Origin: Sphingomonas soli NBRC 100801
GTDB lineage: Bacteria > Pseudomonadota > Alphaproteobacteria > Sphingomonadales > Sphingomonadaceae
Reading direction: 5' to 3'
DNA length: 49,292 nucleotides
Assembly: GCF_001591025.1 (NCBI RefSeq)
Contig: NZ_BCTZ01000006.1
Location: 1 to 49,292, forward strand
A program made the position numbers and the translations under genes. Position 1 is the first letter of the stretch. The number at the start of each line of letters is the position of its first letter. Positions 34,099 to 44,283 of this stretch are shown piece by piece. The notes below the pieces were generated by a model. It saw only the letters and a program-made list of their open reading frames with translations. It made no database searches and was not told where the DNA came from.

Positions 34099-34692
34099 CT
34101 AGCGCACCTCTGTGCCTTCGTCACCTTCGGCATTGCGGCCCCCGAGCAGCTTCGACCAGTTGATCTTGGTCAGCCCCACCAGCCCGACCAGCATAACGAC
34201 CTGCAGCGCGATGCCCCAGCCGCTCGAAAAACTCTCTGCGAAGACCGCGCCGAGATCGGACTTGCGGATCGACTGCGCGCCATAGGCATAGAGAGTGTAC
34301 GAGACGATCCGTCCCGCGAAGAAGGCGAGCGTGAAGCCCAGGATCGGAATGCGCGCGAGCCCCACTGCCATGAACAACTGGCCCGAAGGGAGCGGCGAAA
34401 GCGCGAACAGCGCCAGCCCGATCCAGAGATTGTGCTTGCGCCGGGCCACAGCCTCACGCGCGGTATCGAGGTTCGCCTGCGTCCGCGCAGGCAAGCGATC
34501 GGCGAACAGCCGCGCGCCATAAGCGAGGCTAAGCCGACCGAGCACCGACGCGGTTGCCGCCACGATCACCACCGCCCAGACCGGGAGCGCATTGTTCAGC
34601 TGGAAAAAGACAATGATCGACCAGGTCGGCGGCCCGAAAGCGGGCAGCAGGTTCACGCCAAGCACGACAGCGAACAGCGTCAGATAGATCAT
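34099..34692 (-). CDS. DedA/VTT-type small membrane protein
   Basis: 197 residues, five to six hydrophobic segments. Features of the VTT/DedA superfamily: a Pro-rich re-entrant segment near the N-terminus (LLPAFGPPTW, 15-24), a Gly-Arg pair with following Tyr-Gly-Arg (VLGRLSLAYGAR, 50-61), and a second re-entrant motif LSPLPSGQLFMAVGLARIP. DedA proteins are implicated in undecaprenyl phosphate or lipid flipping. It lies 33 nt upstream of argS, so probably cotranscribed. Substrate unknown. Confidence 0.7.
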   Translation of the reverse strand: MIYLTLFAVVLGVNLLPAFGPPTWSIIVFFQLNNALPVWAVVIVAATASVLGRLSLAYGARLFADRLPARTQANLDTAREAVARRKHNLWIGLALFALSPLPSGQLFMAVGLARIPILGFTLAFFAGRIVSYTLYAYGAQSIRKSDLGAVFAESFSSGWGIALQVVMLVGLVGLTKINWSKLLGGRNAEGDEGTEVR

Positions 34693-34782
34693 TCCCCACG
34701 CGTGCTAGGAATTTTCCCGTCGTGCAAGCGCGCAGGACACGCCCGCTTGACCGTGATATATTGTATCATGTACCGGAAATGC

Positions 34783-35631
34783 ATGACCGACCCCTCCAAA
34801 CCAGACGCGATGCGCGAGCATTGGGAGCGTACCGCCGAGCAATATGAAGCCGAGGGAGATGCCTTCACCCGCCAGTTCGCCGAAGAGGCGTGGCGATTGG
34901 CCGATCTCGCAAAGGGTGCGAAAATTCTCGACGTCGCGACGGGCGTCGGGGCGTTGTTGCTGCCCGCACTGCGGGCCGAGGCGGAGGCACATGCGATCGA
35001 TTTCTCCAGCGCAATGGTCGCGCGCGCTCGCCGTCGCGCCGCCGAGATTGATCCGGCCGCCGCCTATCGCGTCACCCAGATGGATGGACAGGCGCTTACC
35101 TTCGCGCAGGGATCTTTCGACGCCGCCTTCTCGATCTTTGGCGTGATGCTCTTCCCCGATCCCGATGCCGGGCTCGCTGAAATGGCACATGTGCTGCGAC
35201 CCGGCGGTCTCGCGATCGTCGGCGCGTGGCAGAGCGCAGCGGGTGCGGGTCCGGCGCTGTTGTTTCAGGACGCGATCGCGACGCTGTTTCCCGATCTGGA
35301 ATTCGGCTCCCCGCTCGCCGGTCGCCCGCCGTTCAACACGCCCGAGCGCATGGACGCCGCCTTCGCCCGCGCCGGGCTGGCACCACAGGCCGTGCATCAT
35401 GTCACGCGGCCATGGGCCACGCCTGAGGCCGATTGGCCGCGCAAGAATGCCGCGCTCGCATTCGGTTGGTCGCCCGCCTGGCAGGCGTTGGGCGAGGCTG
35501 ACCGCGACCGCGTGATCGAAGCCGTGGAGGCAAGGCTGCGAACGGGTGTGCAGATAGAGGCAACCGCGCTGATCGGGATAGCGCGCAAGGGGTCAAGCCG
35601 GCGCAACTGGATCGGATCGGCCCGAGCTTAA
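34783..35631 (+). CDS. SAM-dependent methyltransferase
   Basis: 282 residues, Methyltransf_11 type. Motif [18 protein letters not shown] (about 48-64), the acidic end of beta2 in AHAIDFSS, motif II region [15 protein letters not shown] and [10 protein letters not shown]. An ATG at 34768 is an alternative start. The only plus-strand gene in the 11-kb stretch; its TAA stop shares the palindrome TTAA with the stop of the convergent dgt. Substrate unknown; similarity to ubiquinone/menaquinone type methyltransferases is only general. Confidence 0.8.
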   Translation: MTDPSKPDAMREHWERTAEQYEAEGDAFTRQFAEEAWRLADLAKGAKILDVATGVGALLLPALRAEAEAHAIDFSSAMVARARRRAAEIDPAAAYRVTQMDGQALTFAQGSFDAAFSIFGVMLFPDPDAGLAEMAHVLRPGGLAIVGAWQSAAGAGPALLFQDAIATLFPDLEFGSPLAGRPPFNTPERMDAAFARAGLAPQAVHHVTRPWATPEADWPRKNAALAFGWSPAWQALGEADRDRVIEAVEARLRTGVQIEATALIGIARKGSSRRNWIGSARA

Positions 35632-36788
35632 AACCCTTCCGGCAAATCGATCGGGCCGATCACCTCCTGATAGCGCGAAATGGCGTAGCGATCGGTCATG
35701 CCCGCGATGAAATCGGCGATGTGGCGGCTGCGCCACGGCTCGTCCACCGGCAGCGCATCGCGCCATTCGGCAGGCATCAGCTTCGGGTCTGCGGCATATG
35801 CGGCGAACAGCCCAGCGACCATCCGGTGCGCAGCGTCCGCCGCCGCCAGCTGCTCGGGGTGGTGGTAGAGATTGGCGTACATGAACGCCTTCAGCCCGCG
35901 CTCGGCCTCGCGCATCTCATCCGAGAAATGCGCCAGACAGCGTCCCGCTTCGCGCACATCCCCCACCGATTGCACATCGCTTTCGATCAGCCGGGTGCGC
36001 GTCGCCACGATCAGATCATTGGCCATCGCGCCAATCTGCGAGCGCACCATCTCGCCGATCAGCCGTTTGCGATCCGTGCCTGGATATTTCGCCTCCACAG
36101 CGCGCCAGCCCTGTTCGATCATCGGCACCGCCATCAACTGATCGAGGCTGAGCAGCCCGGCCCGCAGGCCGTCGTCGATATCGTGATTATCATAGGCGAT
36201 ATCGTCCGCAATCGCGGCGACCTGTGCCTCCAGCGACGGCCATTGCTCCAGCGCCAGCGGAAATTGCGCATCGGCGGCGGCGAGCGCCCATTGCGGCTCG
36301 TAGATCGGGCCGTTGTGCTTCGCCAGACCTTCCAGCGTGTCCCATGTCAGGTTGAGCCCATCCCAACCAGGATAGGGCCGTTCTAATGTCGTCAGGGTGC
36401 GCAGCGTATGGCCATTGTGATCGAAGCCGCCCTGCCCCGCCAGAGCCTCCTCGAGCGCCCGCTCGCCGGCATGGCCGAAGGGCGGATGGCCGATATCATG
36501 GGCGAGGCAGAGCGCTTCGGTCAGGTCTTCGTTCAGCCCAAGCGCGCGCGCAACGGTACGCCCGATCTGCGCCACTTCGAGGCTGTGGGTCAGCCGCACG
36601 CGAAAATGGTCACCATCGGGTGCCATGAAAACCTGCGTCTTCGAGCGCAGGCGGCGAAAGGCGATCGAATGGATAATCCGGTCGCGATCGCGCTGGAAGG
36701 CGTCGCGAGGCCCGCGGATGATCCCGGTCTGTTCTTCGTGAAGGCGGCCGCAGCTCTGAGTAGGTACGCACGCCCAGGGCGCGCGCAT
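35628..36788 (-). CDS. dgt: dGTP triphosphohydrolase-like protein
   Basis: 386 residues, HD superfamily. The HD metal site is formed by H68 (RLTHSLEV), H97-D98 (LCLAHDIGH) and a later Asp ([12 protein letters not shown]), all present. Start motif [24 protein letters not shown] is typical of dGTPase type 2. It hydrolyses dNTPs to deoxynucleosides and triphosphate. The start is the ATG at 36788, 2 nt beyond the TPR/SPOR stop; the longer frame to 37052 lies inside that gene. Tail overlaps the methyltransferase. Confidence 0.92.
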   Translation of the reverse strand: MRAPWACVPTQSCGRLHEEQTGIIRGPRDAFQRDRDRIIHSIAFRRLRSKTQVFMAPDGDHFRVRLTHSLEVAQIGRTVARALGLNEDLTEALCLAHDIGHPPFGHAGERALEEALAGQGGFDHNGHTLRTLTTLERPYPGWDGLNLTWDTLEGLAKHNGPIYEPQWALAAADAQFPLALEQWPSLEAQVAAIADDIAYDNHDIDDGLRAGLLSLDQLMAVPMIEQGWRAVEAKYPGTDRKRLIGEMVRSQIGAMANDLIVATRTRLIESDVQSVGDVREAGRCLAHFSDEMREAERGLKAFMYANLYHHPEQLAAADAAHRMVAGLFAAYAADPKLMPAEWRDALPVDEPWRSRHIADFIAGMTDRYAISRYQEVIGPIDLPEGF

Positions 36789-36790
36789 GC

Positions 36791-38566
36791 TCACTTGACC
36801 GGCAACCGCGTGACCTTCTGGCCCGCCTCGCTCGTGAAGACGAACGCCGATACCCCCGCCTTGCCCAGCGTGTTGACGAAGGCCTGTGCCTCGGCATTCG
36901 TCTTGAACGGCCCGGCGAGCACGCGGTTGGTCGCGCGCAGCGGCGTGGACCAGGCCGATTTGCCCTTCATCGCCGCAGGAGCCTTCGCCACGACTGCCGT
37001 CCATGCCTTGGACAATGTAGCAGGGTTGGCGCCCCCGGCCACCTGCACCCACACCCGTGACGGTTCAGCCTTCGCCGGATCGGGTTTCTTCGGATCGGGC
37101 TTCTTCGCGGCCTTGGGGTCCGGCGTCTTGGCCTTCGGATCGGTCTTGGCGGGCAGCGTCTTTGGCTCGACCTTCGCCTTGGCAGGCCTGGGCTTTGCGG
37201 CTTCGGCTACCGGCTTGGCGACAACCGGCTTCGGCGCCGCCTCAGCTACGCGAACGGGCGCTGGCGCGGGAGTGACGATCGGGTCGGGCGCGCGGGTCAC
37301 CGCTTCCAGTTCTTCTGCGGGGATGGTGATGTTGTCGATAATCGACGCAAGCACCGCATCTTCACCGCCGATACGGCGCGACGGCGCGGGCTGCGCACGC
37401 ATCGTCTCCGGCTGGGGTTCAGAGTTTGCCGGGCGCGATGCCGGGCGATCGACGGAGAACCGTTCGGGCAGCACGCCGCTGTTGCTGCTGGCGAGCCGCA
37501 CCGGCGCAGGCGCCGTGCGGGCGGGCGCGGGCGCTGGCGCTGGCATGGGCTGCACAACCTCCTGACGCTCGACATATTGCGGCGGCGGCGGAAGATCGGG
37601 GGTGGACGTCACAACCGGCTGCGGCACCGGTGTTCGTGCAGCGACCGCCACCGCCTCGCGCTCATCTCGCTCGCGCTCGCGACGCGGACGGCGGTCGCGG
37701 ACGACGCGCTCTGGCTGCACCTTGACCACGGGCATGGGCGTTGCGGCAGCTACAGCGACGGGCTTTGGCGGCGGCGACCAGCGCGGCACGTCGGCAGCAA
37801 ATCGCGCATCGGCAAGCCGCGCCTGGGTCGGGGACAGTTCACCGAAATGCACCGCGAACGCACGGTCTGCAGGTGCCAGACCGGCGAGACGGCGGAAGAA
37901 GGGGGAAAGCGCCGCGCCCATATTGCCCGGCATCATCGTGGTAGCGATGCGATCGGCCCCCGCAATATCGCCATTCATCGCGAGGATGAAGGCGCGCGCG
38001 CGCCACGCGGCGCGATCGCTGCGGCGCAGGAGCGGATCGAGCTCCTTCATCGCCTGTTCCACATCGCCGGTGATCCCCAGCGACAGCGCGTAGCGGCGAA
38101 CGGTCTCATCATCGCGAAACACGGCGAGCGCGGTGCGATAATCGCGCTGGGCGAGATCCGGTGCGCCCAGCAGATCATAGGCCCAGCCGCGATCGCCAGC
38201 GAACTGAGCGACACGCAAGCCCCGCGCCTCCGCAGCCTGAAACAGCCGGAGCGCTTCGCCGGGCCTCTCGAGGCGGACCAGCGTCGATGCACGGCCGGAA
38301 AGAATCCGCGGATTGGTGGGGTCGATCGCTTCTGCGCGCGCAAAGAACGACATGGCAGCGGACGTGTCACCCAGCCGCGCGCTGAGATCGCCCGCGTCAA
38401 GCAGCGCCTGCGTATCGCGCGGATCGGCGGCGAGGCGGCGAACCTCGCCGGCCAGCCGGTCTGCATCGGGATTGGCTGGAGCCACCACTTCCTGTGCGAC
38501 GGCGGGCGTAGCGATTCCCAGCGCGAGAATCAGCCCGGTAGAGCCAAGGAATTCAATTCGGATCAT
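36791..38566 (-). CDS. Exported TPR and SPOR-domain protein
   Basis: About 591 residues. Signal peptide [20 protein letters not shown] (about 5-24), then TPR-like helical repeats (about 30-230, including [20 protein letters not shown] and [20 protein letters not shown]), a long Pro/Ala-rich disordered part with Asp-Pro-Lys repeats (about 490-525), and a C-terminal SPOR domain (about 510-590). Start uncertain: 38566, 38587 or 38602. Periplasmic; SPOR targeting to septal peptidoglycan and location next to ftsZ suggest a role in constriction or glycan turnover. Upstream of dgt. Confidence 0.8.
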   Translation of the reverse strand: MIRIEFLGSTGLILALGIATPAVAQEVVAPANPDADRLAGEVRRLAADPRDTQALLDAGDLSARLGDTSAAMSFFARAEAIDPTNPRILSGRASTLVRLERPGEALRLFQAAEARGLRVAQFAGDRGWAYDLLGAPDLAQRDYRTALAVFRDDETVRRYALSLGITGDVEQAMKELDPLLRRSDRAAWRARAFILAMNGDIAGADRIATTMMPGNMGAALSPFFRRLAGLAPADRAFAVHFGELSPTQARLADARFAADVPRWSPPPKPVAVAAATPMPVVKVQPERVVRDRRPRRERERDEREAVAVAARTPVPQPVVTSTPDLPPPPQYVERQEVVQPMPAPAPAPARTAPAPVRLASSNSGVLPERFSVDRPASRPANSEPQPETMRAQPAPSRRIGGEDAVLASIIDNITIPAEELEAVTRAPDPIVTPAPAPVRVAEAAPKPVVAKPVAEAAKPRPAKAKVEPKTLPAKTDPKAKTPDPKAAKKPDPKKPDPAKAEPSRVWVQVAGGANPATLSKAWTAVVAKAPAAMKGKSAWSTPLRATNRVLAGPFKTNAEAQAFVNTLGKAGVSAFVFTSEAGQKVTRLPVK

Positions 38567-38607
38567 TGTTGGGAGACTGCGCGTCATCGACTGAACCGCC
38601 AATGACG

Positions 38608-38646
38608 ACCGCCGCCGTGCTCGCCGAAACGAGGCACGGCGGCGAC
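38608..38646. terminator. Strong hairpin after ftsZ
   Basis: CGCCGCCGTGCTCG pairs with CGAGGCACGGCGGCG (one bulged base) around a CCGAAA loop. It lies between the ftsZ stop and the TPR/SPOR gene. GC-rich without U tract; may limit read-through or protect the ftsZ mRNA. Confidence 0.5.
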
Positions 38647-38652
38647 GAACGC

Positions 38653-40188
38653 CTATTGGTTGTTCTGGCTGCGCAGAAAACGCGGGATGTCGAGCGGATC
38701 CTTGTCGTCGTCATCGGACGATTTGGAACCGCCGCGCGATGCGGACGCCATGCGTTCGAACAAGGTGCCGCCAGCCTTCTTGGCGGGCTTTGCCTCTGCT
38801 GCAGGCTCGTCGTCGGAGCCGCCGCCGCCCGTCAGCCAACGGCGGCGCGTGGGGTTGCCGCCCAGTTGCGGCGTGGGCTCTTCCGCTACCGAAGGTGCCA
38901 GCGGCTCGGGATCGGCTTCGGGTGCCTCCTCGGAACCGAGCACCAGCTCGTCCCCGTCGCCGCCATCGTCGACCCAGCTATCCGGAGCGGCCACTTCCGC
39001 AACCGGCTCGGGTTCATAGGCCTCGGGCAGGCGTGGCGCTTCGGCGACGGGCTCGGGAGCGGGCGAGGGTTCTTCAGCCTCATAAGAGGGTTCGGAGAAG
39101 CCGGGCTGCGGCGCTTCGGGTTCGGGCGCGGCTGCCGCCGGCTCGGCCGTGGTGCGGCGCGGGGTGGAGAAAGAGAATACGCGCGGCTGTTCCGCGGCGC
39201 GCGGAGCGACGGCGGGCTGCGCTTCGGCATCGATGCCGGTCGCCACCACCGAAACGCGAATCTTGCCTTCCAACTCGGGATTGAACGCCGAACCCCAAAT
39301 GATGTTCGCGTCGGGATCGACCAGCTCGCGGATATGGTTCGCAGCTTCGTCGACTTCGAGCAGGCGCATATCCTCGCCGCCGGTGATCGAGACGATAACG
39401 CCCTTGGCGCCATTCATCGAAACGCCGTCGAGCAGCGGATTGGCGATCGCCTTCTGCGCCGCGATCAGCGCGCGATCGTCGCCCTCGGCCTCGCCGGTGC
39501 CCATCATCGCCTTGCCCATTTCCTGCATCACTGCGCGGATATCGGCGAAGTCGAGGTTGATCAGGCCGGGCATGACCATCAGATCGGTGATGCCGCGAAC
39601 GCCCTGCTGCAGCACTTCGTCCGCCAGCTCGAACGCTTCCTTGAAGGTCGTGTTGGCGTTGGCGATCAGGAACAGGTTCTGGTTCGGGATGACGATCAGC
39701 GTATCGACATATTTCTGCAGCTCATCGATGCCCGCTTCGGCGCTCTGCGCGCGGCGCTTGCCTTCGAACGAGAACGGCTTGGTCACCACACCGACGGTGA
39801 GGATGCCCATGTCGCGCGCCATCTTGGCGATGACCGGGGCCGCACCGGTGCCGGTGCCGCCGCCCATGCCGGCCGCGATGAACACCATGTGCGCGCCTTC
39901 CAGCGCGGACTGCACGGCATCGATCGTCTCCTCGGCTGCCGCACGACCGATCTCCGGACGCGATCCGGCGCCCAGGCCCTGGGTGATCTTCGCGCCAAGC
40001 TGGATGCGCTTGCTGGCCGCAGACTGTTTGAGCGCCTGCGCGTCGGTGTTGGCGACGAGGAAATCGACGCCCTGCACCTGTGCCCGGATCATGTTCGCGA
40101 TGGCGTTGCCGCCCGCGCCGCCGACACCGATCACAGTGATCTTCGGGGTCAGCTCATCCACCTCGGGCGGAAGGAAATCGATACTCAT
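38653..40188 (-). CDS. ftsZ: Cell division GTPase FtsZ
   Basis: 511 residues. The tubulin-like GTPase domain covers about 14-320, with [10 protein letters not shown] (21-30), the tubulin signature GGGTGTG (109-115) and the T7 loop [12 protein letters not shown] long Pro/Glu-rich linker (about 330-495) is typical of alphaproteobacteria. The C-terminal peptide DIPRFLRSQ binds FtsA and other partners. The start is the ATG at 40188 ([13 protein letters not shown]), not the upstream 40227. 115 nt after ftsA, so it probably has its own promoter as well. Confidence 0.97.
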   Translation of the reverse strand: MSIDFLPPEVDELTPKITVIGVGGAGGNAIANMIRAQVQGVDFLVANTDAQALKQSAASKRIQLGAKITQGLGAGSRPEIGRAAAEETIDAVQSALEGAHMVFIAAGMGGGTGTGAAPVIAKMARDMGILTVGVVTKPFSFEGKRRAQSAEAGIDELQKYVDTLIVIPNQNLFLIANANTTFKEAFELADEVLQQGVRGITDLMVMPGLINLDFADIRAVMQEMGKAMMGTGEAEGDDRALIAAQKAIANPLLDGVSMNGAKGVIVSITGGEDMRLLEVDEAANHIRELVDPDANIIWGSAFNPELEGKIRVSVVATGIDAEAQPAVAPRAAEQPRVFSFSTPRRTTAEPAAAAPEPEAPQPGFSEPSYEAEEPSPAPEPVAEAPRLPEAYEPEPVAEVAAPDSWVDDGGDGDELVLGSEEAPEADPEPLAPSVAEEPTPQLGGNPTRRRWLTGGGGSDDEPAAEAKPAKKAGGTLFERMASASRGGSKSSDDDDKDPLDIPRFLRSQNNQ

Positions 40189-40271
40189 CGCCTTGGTCTC
40201 CCCACGCGCCGGATTGGGCCGACGCAAAATCTAGTGGGTCCCGTTCTGCACCAACGCCAACACCGAGCCTA

Positions 40272-40304
40272 GAGGGAAAGACGCAGTTATCGACAGCTTT
40301 CCTC
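40272..40304 (-). other. Hairpin overlapping the ftsA stop
   Basis: On the minus strand GAGGAAAG pairs with CTTTCCCTC around a 16-nt loop, just at the ftsA stop codon and upstream of ftsZ. It may modulate the step between ftsA and ftsZ expression. Confidence 0.3.
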
Positions 40305-41560
40305 TAATAATTCGCACGGAACGCCGCCATCAGGCGCTGGAGCAGCGCGCCGGGGCTCGCCTTCGTGACCAACTGGTGCGCGGGCTCAAGGCTGCGCAGA
40401 TCAATAGGGTTCGCCGCCGCGAACCTCGCAAGCCCCGCAAGCGTCGCGAATGCGGGTCCGGAATGTGCCTCGGGAAGCGCGACCAGCCCCTTTGCCCGGC
40501 CCACGCGCACCGCGCTGCCCAGCGATTGCTGCGCGTAATCCGCGATGCCCTTCAGATCCGCACCGCCACCAGTCAGCACGATCTGGCGGCCGACCGGATC
40601 GTTGAAGCCAAGCTTGCGCAGCTCCTTCTGGATTTCGAGCATCAGCCGCTCGAGCCGCTGGCGGATGATCGCGTTGAGCTGCGCCTTGGTAATGCGCGGC
40701 CCGTCCCCCGCCTCGGGGGTGGCGGGCACCACATCGATCATCTCGTGATTGTCGCGCGGCGAAAGATTGGCCGATCCGTGGAAGCATTTGGTGCGCTCAG
40801 CCCAGCTGCGCTGGGTACCAAAGGCGGATGCGATGTCGTCGGTGATATCCGACGAACCCATCGCGATCGATGCGAGCCCGGCCAGCACGCCACCCGCAAA
40901 CACGCTCACATTGGTTACGCCCGCGCCGATCTCGACCAGCGCCACGCCCAGCTCGCGCTCCTCCTCGCTCAGGCAGGCGAGACCGGTCGCAACCGGCGCC
41001 GCGATGATCGAGCGGACCTCCAGATGCGCCGAACGGACGCAATGATCGAGATTGCGCACGGGCGCGCCGTCGGTCGCGACGACGTGGATGTCGACTCCCA
41101 GCCGGTCCGCATGCAGGCCGAGCGGATGCTTGACCCCCGCGAGCCCGTCGACGGTGTAGCGTGTGGGCTGCGCATGCAGCACCATCTTGCCCTGAGGGTC
41201 GATCGCGTCACGGCCCGCGGTGAGCAATTCGTCGATATCCGATTGCTCGACCCGGTGGCCGCCAAGATCGGCTTCCAGCTTGACGATGTCGGAAACCAGC
41301 CCGCCCGCCGAGAAGCTGACCCAGACGTCCTCGATATTCTGTCCGGCGATGCGCTCCGCCTGCTCCACCGCCTCGCGGATCGCCTGCTCGGTCGCGGCCA
41401 TGTCCGCCACATAACCGCGCTTGACGCCGCGGCTCTCGCGCTGGCCGGTGCCGAGCACGACGAGCTGACCGTCATCGGTCTTCTGCGCGATCAGCGCCGA
41501 TACCTTGGACGAGCCAACGTCCAGCGCGGTGATCAGCCCTTCCGGTGCAACCTTCGCCAT
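40304..41560 (-). CDS. ftsA: Cell division protein FtsA
   Basis: 418 residues, actin-like ATPase that anchors FtsZ to the membrane. N-terminal ALDVGSSKVSALIAQK (13-28), SHS2 domain, phosphate-2 motif LVEIGAGVTNVSVFAGG, adenosine motif VLTGGGADLKGI, and a C-terminal amphipathic helix with LLQRLMAAFRANY. ftsQ ends 4 nt before it. Confidence 0.96.
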   Translation of the reverse strand: MAKVAPEGLITALDVGSSKVSALIAQKTDDGQLVVLGTGQRESRGVKRGYVADMAATEQAIREAVEQAERIAGQNIEDVWVSFSAGGLVSDIVKLEADLGGHRVEQSDIDELLTAGRDAIDPQGKMVLHAQPTRYTVDGLAGVKHPLGLHADRLGVDIHVVATDGAPVRNLDHCVRSAHLEVRSIIAAPVATGLACLSEEERELGVALVEIGAGVTNVSVFAGGVLAGLASIAMGSSDITDDIASAFGTQRSWAERTKCFHGSANLSPRDNHEMIDVVPATPEAGDGPRITKAQLNAIIRQRLERLMLEIQKELRKLGFNDPVGRQIVLTGGGADLKGIADYAQQSLGSAVRVGRAKGLVALPEAHSGPAFATLAGLARFAAANPIDLRSLEPAHQLVTKASPGALLQRLMAAFRANY

Positions 41561-41564
41561 GCCC

Positions 41565-42470
41565 CTATTCCCCTGCTACGCCCGATGCCGCTGCTTGCGG
41601 CGCATTAACCGTACCCTGTTTGCGCACTATGAGCTTGCCGGGGTCGCGCATGTCAAATCCGATATGTCCCCTACCCAGCAGCCGCTGCGTACCGTCCAAC
41701 TCCGCAAACTTTTTGAGCGTGGCAGCCGCTTCTTCCTCGCCCTCGGGCAATTGCAGTCGCTCGCCCGTATCGAAGATGATGTCCCAGCGCCGGTTGCCGA
41801 TCCAGCTTGCCGCCCGGACCAGCGGCTTTAGCGCAGGTGCGCTGTCGAGCAGCGCGCGGCGCGCGGGCTCCTGGGAGTTCGCGTCTTCACCGATGATCAG
41901 CGGCAGATCCGGCATCGCCTCGCGCTTGACCGGCTCGAGCGCCACGCCCTTGGCGTCGATCAGCATGAGCTGGCCATGATTTTGCCAGATCGCGGCGGGC
42001 TCGCGCTCGACAATGTCGATCACCAGCTTGTTGGGCAGGCGGCGCGACACGCGCGCATCCTCGATCCACGGATATTTGAGCAGGCGTTCGCGGATCAGTT
42101 CCAGATCGACGAGCGGCATCGCGCGCGAAGACTGGTCGAGCGCCGCGTCATATACCGCCATCTTGTTCATGCGCTTGAGGCCCTGCGGCACGACTTCGTC
42201 AACGCGCAGGCCCGCCTCACCCACCGTTTCGGCAACCGCAGTTCCAATCGCCGCCGGCACGCCGAAATAATTGGCCACGCCCAGCGTGCCCAAGCCGGCG
42301 AGCCCCACTATGGTCCAGGTCGCGATCCGGTTCAGCGTCGTCTGGCTGACAGGCAGCGCGGCGAGTGCCTGATCGAGCAGGCCTGGCTTCTTCTGCTTGC
42401 GCGAAGCCTTGCGCGCGCGAGGCTTAGCCCCGCGCCGCGTCGCCGTGCGCTTGGCCGGTGCCCGGCTCAT
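41565..42470 (-). CDS. ftsQ: Cell division protein FtsQ
   Basis: 301 residues. Basic cytosolic N-terminus, one transmembrane helix (about 50-70), the POTRA domain (about 90-160: VYDAALDQSSRAMPLVDLE, then LLKYPWIEDARVSRRLPNKL) and a beta domain to the end. It bridges the Z ring to FtsBL and FtsWI. The start at 42470 overlaps the ddl stop (ATGA). An ORF extension to 42692 inside ddl is rejected. Confidence 0.93.
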   Translation of the reverse strand: MSRAPAKRTATRRGAKPRARKASRKQKKPGLLDQALAALPVSQTTLNRIATWTIVGLAGLGTLGVANYFGVPAAIGTAVAETVGEAGLRVDEVVPQGLKRMNKMAVYDAALDQSSRAMPLVDLELIRERLLKYPWIEDARVSRRLPNKLVIDIVEREPAAIWQNHGQLMLIDAKGVALEPVKREAMPDLPLIIGEDANSQEPARRALLDSAPALKPLVRAASWIGNRRWDIIFDTGERLQLPEGEEEAAATLKKFAELDGTQRLLGRGHIGFDMRDPGKLIVRKQGTVNAPQAAASGVAGE

Positions 42471-43387
42471 GCGAGCGCCTCGTCGATGATCTTCTGGACG
42501 AGCTCGGGATAGCTGATGCCGAGATATTTGGCCTGTTCGGGCACCAGGCTGAGCGGCGTCATGCCCGGCTGCGTGTTCACTTCGAGCAGGAACAGCCCTT
42601 CTACGCCCTGTTCGTCGTCCCAGCGGAAATCGGAGCGCGATGCCCCCTTGCAACCGAGCAGCTTGTGCGCCTCCAGCGCGATGCGTTTGCACGCCTCGGT
42701 GATCTCATCGGGAATCTGCGCCGGGAAGACATGCTCGGTCAGCCCATCGGTATATTTGCTGTCATAGTCGTAGAAGCCGCTCTTGGGCTTCAACTCGGTG
42801 ACGCCCAGCGCCTGATCGCCGAGCACCGCCGTGGTAAGCTCCCGCCCGCGGATGAAGGGCTCGGCGAGCAGTTCGTCAAATTCCTGCCAGGGCCCCTTGG
42901 CGGCGGCGGCGATGGGATTGCCGTAATTGCCCTCCTGGGTAACAATCGCAACGCCGACCGACGAGCCTTCGTTGACCGGCTTGAGCACATAAGGCCGGGG
43001 CAGCGGATCGGCTTCGTAGAGATCGGCGGTGCGCACCATCCGGCCGCCGGGCATGGGAATGCCGTGTGGCACCAGCGCCTGCTTGGTAAGCTGCTTGTCG
43101 ATCGCGATCACCGAAGTGACGAGACCTGAATGGGTGTATTTCAGCCCCATCAGATCGAGCATGCCCTGCACCGTGCCGTCCTCGCCGGGGGTGCCATGCA
43201 GCGCGTTGAACACGACATCGGGCTTCGCGGCGGCCAGCTTCGCGGCGACTTCGCGATCCATATCGATCTTGGTGACACGGTGGCCCAGGCTCTCAAGCGC
43301 CTCGCTGATACCGGCGCCGGACATCAGCGAGACCTCGCGCTCGGCCGACCAGCCACCCATCAGCACTGCCACGTGCAACTTGTTCAC
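42467..43387 (-). CDS. ddl: D-alanine--D-alanine ligase
   Basis: 306 residues, ATP-grasp. VFNALHGTPGEDGTVQG (60-76), KPVNEGSSVGV, and LEVNTQPGMTPLSLVPEQA near the C-terminus are diagnostic. Makes D-Ala-D-Ala for murein precursors. Start is GTG at 43387, overlapping the murB stop (GTGA), consistent with translational coupling. Confidence 0.95.
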   Translation of the reverse strand: MNKLHVAVLMGGWSAEREVSLMSGAGISEALESLGHRVTKIDMDREVAAKLAAAKPDVVFNALHGTPGEDGTVQGMLDLMGLKYTHSGLVTSVIAIDKQLTKQALVPHGIPMPGGRMVRTADLYEADPLPRPYVLKPVNEGSSVGVAIVTQEGNYGNPIAAAAKGPWQEFDELLAEPFIRGRELTTAVLGDQALGVTELKPKSGFYDYDSKYTDGLTEHVFPAQIPDEITEACKRIALEAHKLLGCKGASRSDFRWDDEQGVEGLFLLEVNTQPGMTPLSLVPEQAKYLGISYPELVQKIIDEALA

Positions 43388-44283
43388 TTGCTCACCCCAA
43401 TCCGCTGGATTTCCCATTCCAGCTCCACGCCCGACTGCGCCTTCACCCTTGCGCGGACTTCCTCGCCCAACGCTTCGATATCTTCGGACGAAGCATTGCC
43501 CAGATTGAGCAGGAAATTGCAGTGTTTTTCGCTGACCTGCGCATCGCCTCGCCGCAAACCGCGGCAGCCCGCGGCGTCGATCAGTTCCCAAGCCTTCGCG
43601 CCCGGCGGATTTTTGAAAGTCGAGCCTCCGGTTCGCGACCTAAGTGGCTGAGAAGCCTCACGCTCAGCCGCGATGCGGTCCATCTCCGCACCGATCAGCG
43701 CCTTGTCGCCCCGCAGGCCCTCGAACAGCGCTTCGACCACAATCGCGCCCGCCGGAACCTCCGAATGGCGGTAGGTGTAGCCCAGTTTGGCGGCCGGCCA
43801 GACCGTAAGTGTCCCATCGCGAGTCACAATCGTTGCTTCGACCAGAATATTGCTGGCGTCGCGGCCATATGCGCCTGCGTTCATTCGCACTGCGCCGCCG
43901 ACCGTCCCCGGGATCCCGCGCAGGAACTCCAGTCCCGCAATCCCCGCGTCGCGCGCCGCGCTGGCGACGGTAATTCCCATTGCGGCTCCGCCAGCACGCA
44001 CGCGGTTGCCGGGCTCAACCGAAACCTTCGCCATCGCCTTGGGCAGACGGATCACCACACCGGGCACGCCGCCGTCGCGCACGATCAGATTGGAACCGAC
44101 GCCCACCGGCAGGACCGGAATTTCAGGGTCCAGCGCGCTCACGAACGCCGCCAGACCCGGCACGTCATCGGGGCGCACCAGCCACTCCGCCGGTCCGCCG
44201 GTGCGAAACCAGATGAAGTCGGCGAGGCTACCATGCTGCTCGACCGTGCCGCGAACCGGCGGAAGGGCGTAGCATGTGGTCAA
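43384..44283 (-). CDS. murB: UDP-N-acetylenolpyruvoylglucosamine reductase
   Basis: 299 residues, FAD-dependent type II MurB. Motifs: [37 protein letters not shown] (FAD), [30 protein letters not shown] (catalytic Ser), and [14 protein letters not shown]. It makes UDP-MurNAc. The start is most probably TTG at 44283, overlapping the murC stop (TTGA); no ATG or GTG lies near in frame. Confidence 0.93.
   Translation of the reverse strand: MTTCYALPPVRGTVEQHGSLADFIWFRTGGPAEWLVRPDDVPGLAAFVSALDPEIPVLPVGVGSNLIVRDGGVPGVVIRLPKAMAKVSVEPGNRVRAGGAAMGITVASAARDAGIAGLEFLRGIPGTVGGAVRMNAGAYGRDASNILVEATIVTRDGTLTVWPAAKLGYTYRHSEVPAGAIVVEALFEGLRGDKALIGAEMDRIAAEREASQPLRSRTGGSTFKNPPGAKAWELIDAAGCRGLRRGDAQVSEKHCNFLLNLGNASSEDIEALGEEVRARVKAQSGVELEWEIQRIGVSK

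Noticed and set aside
33295..34782. Long open frame preceding the methyltransferase
   Set aside because: It is antisense to argS and the DedA-like gene; similarity starts only at 34783.
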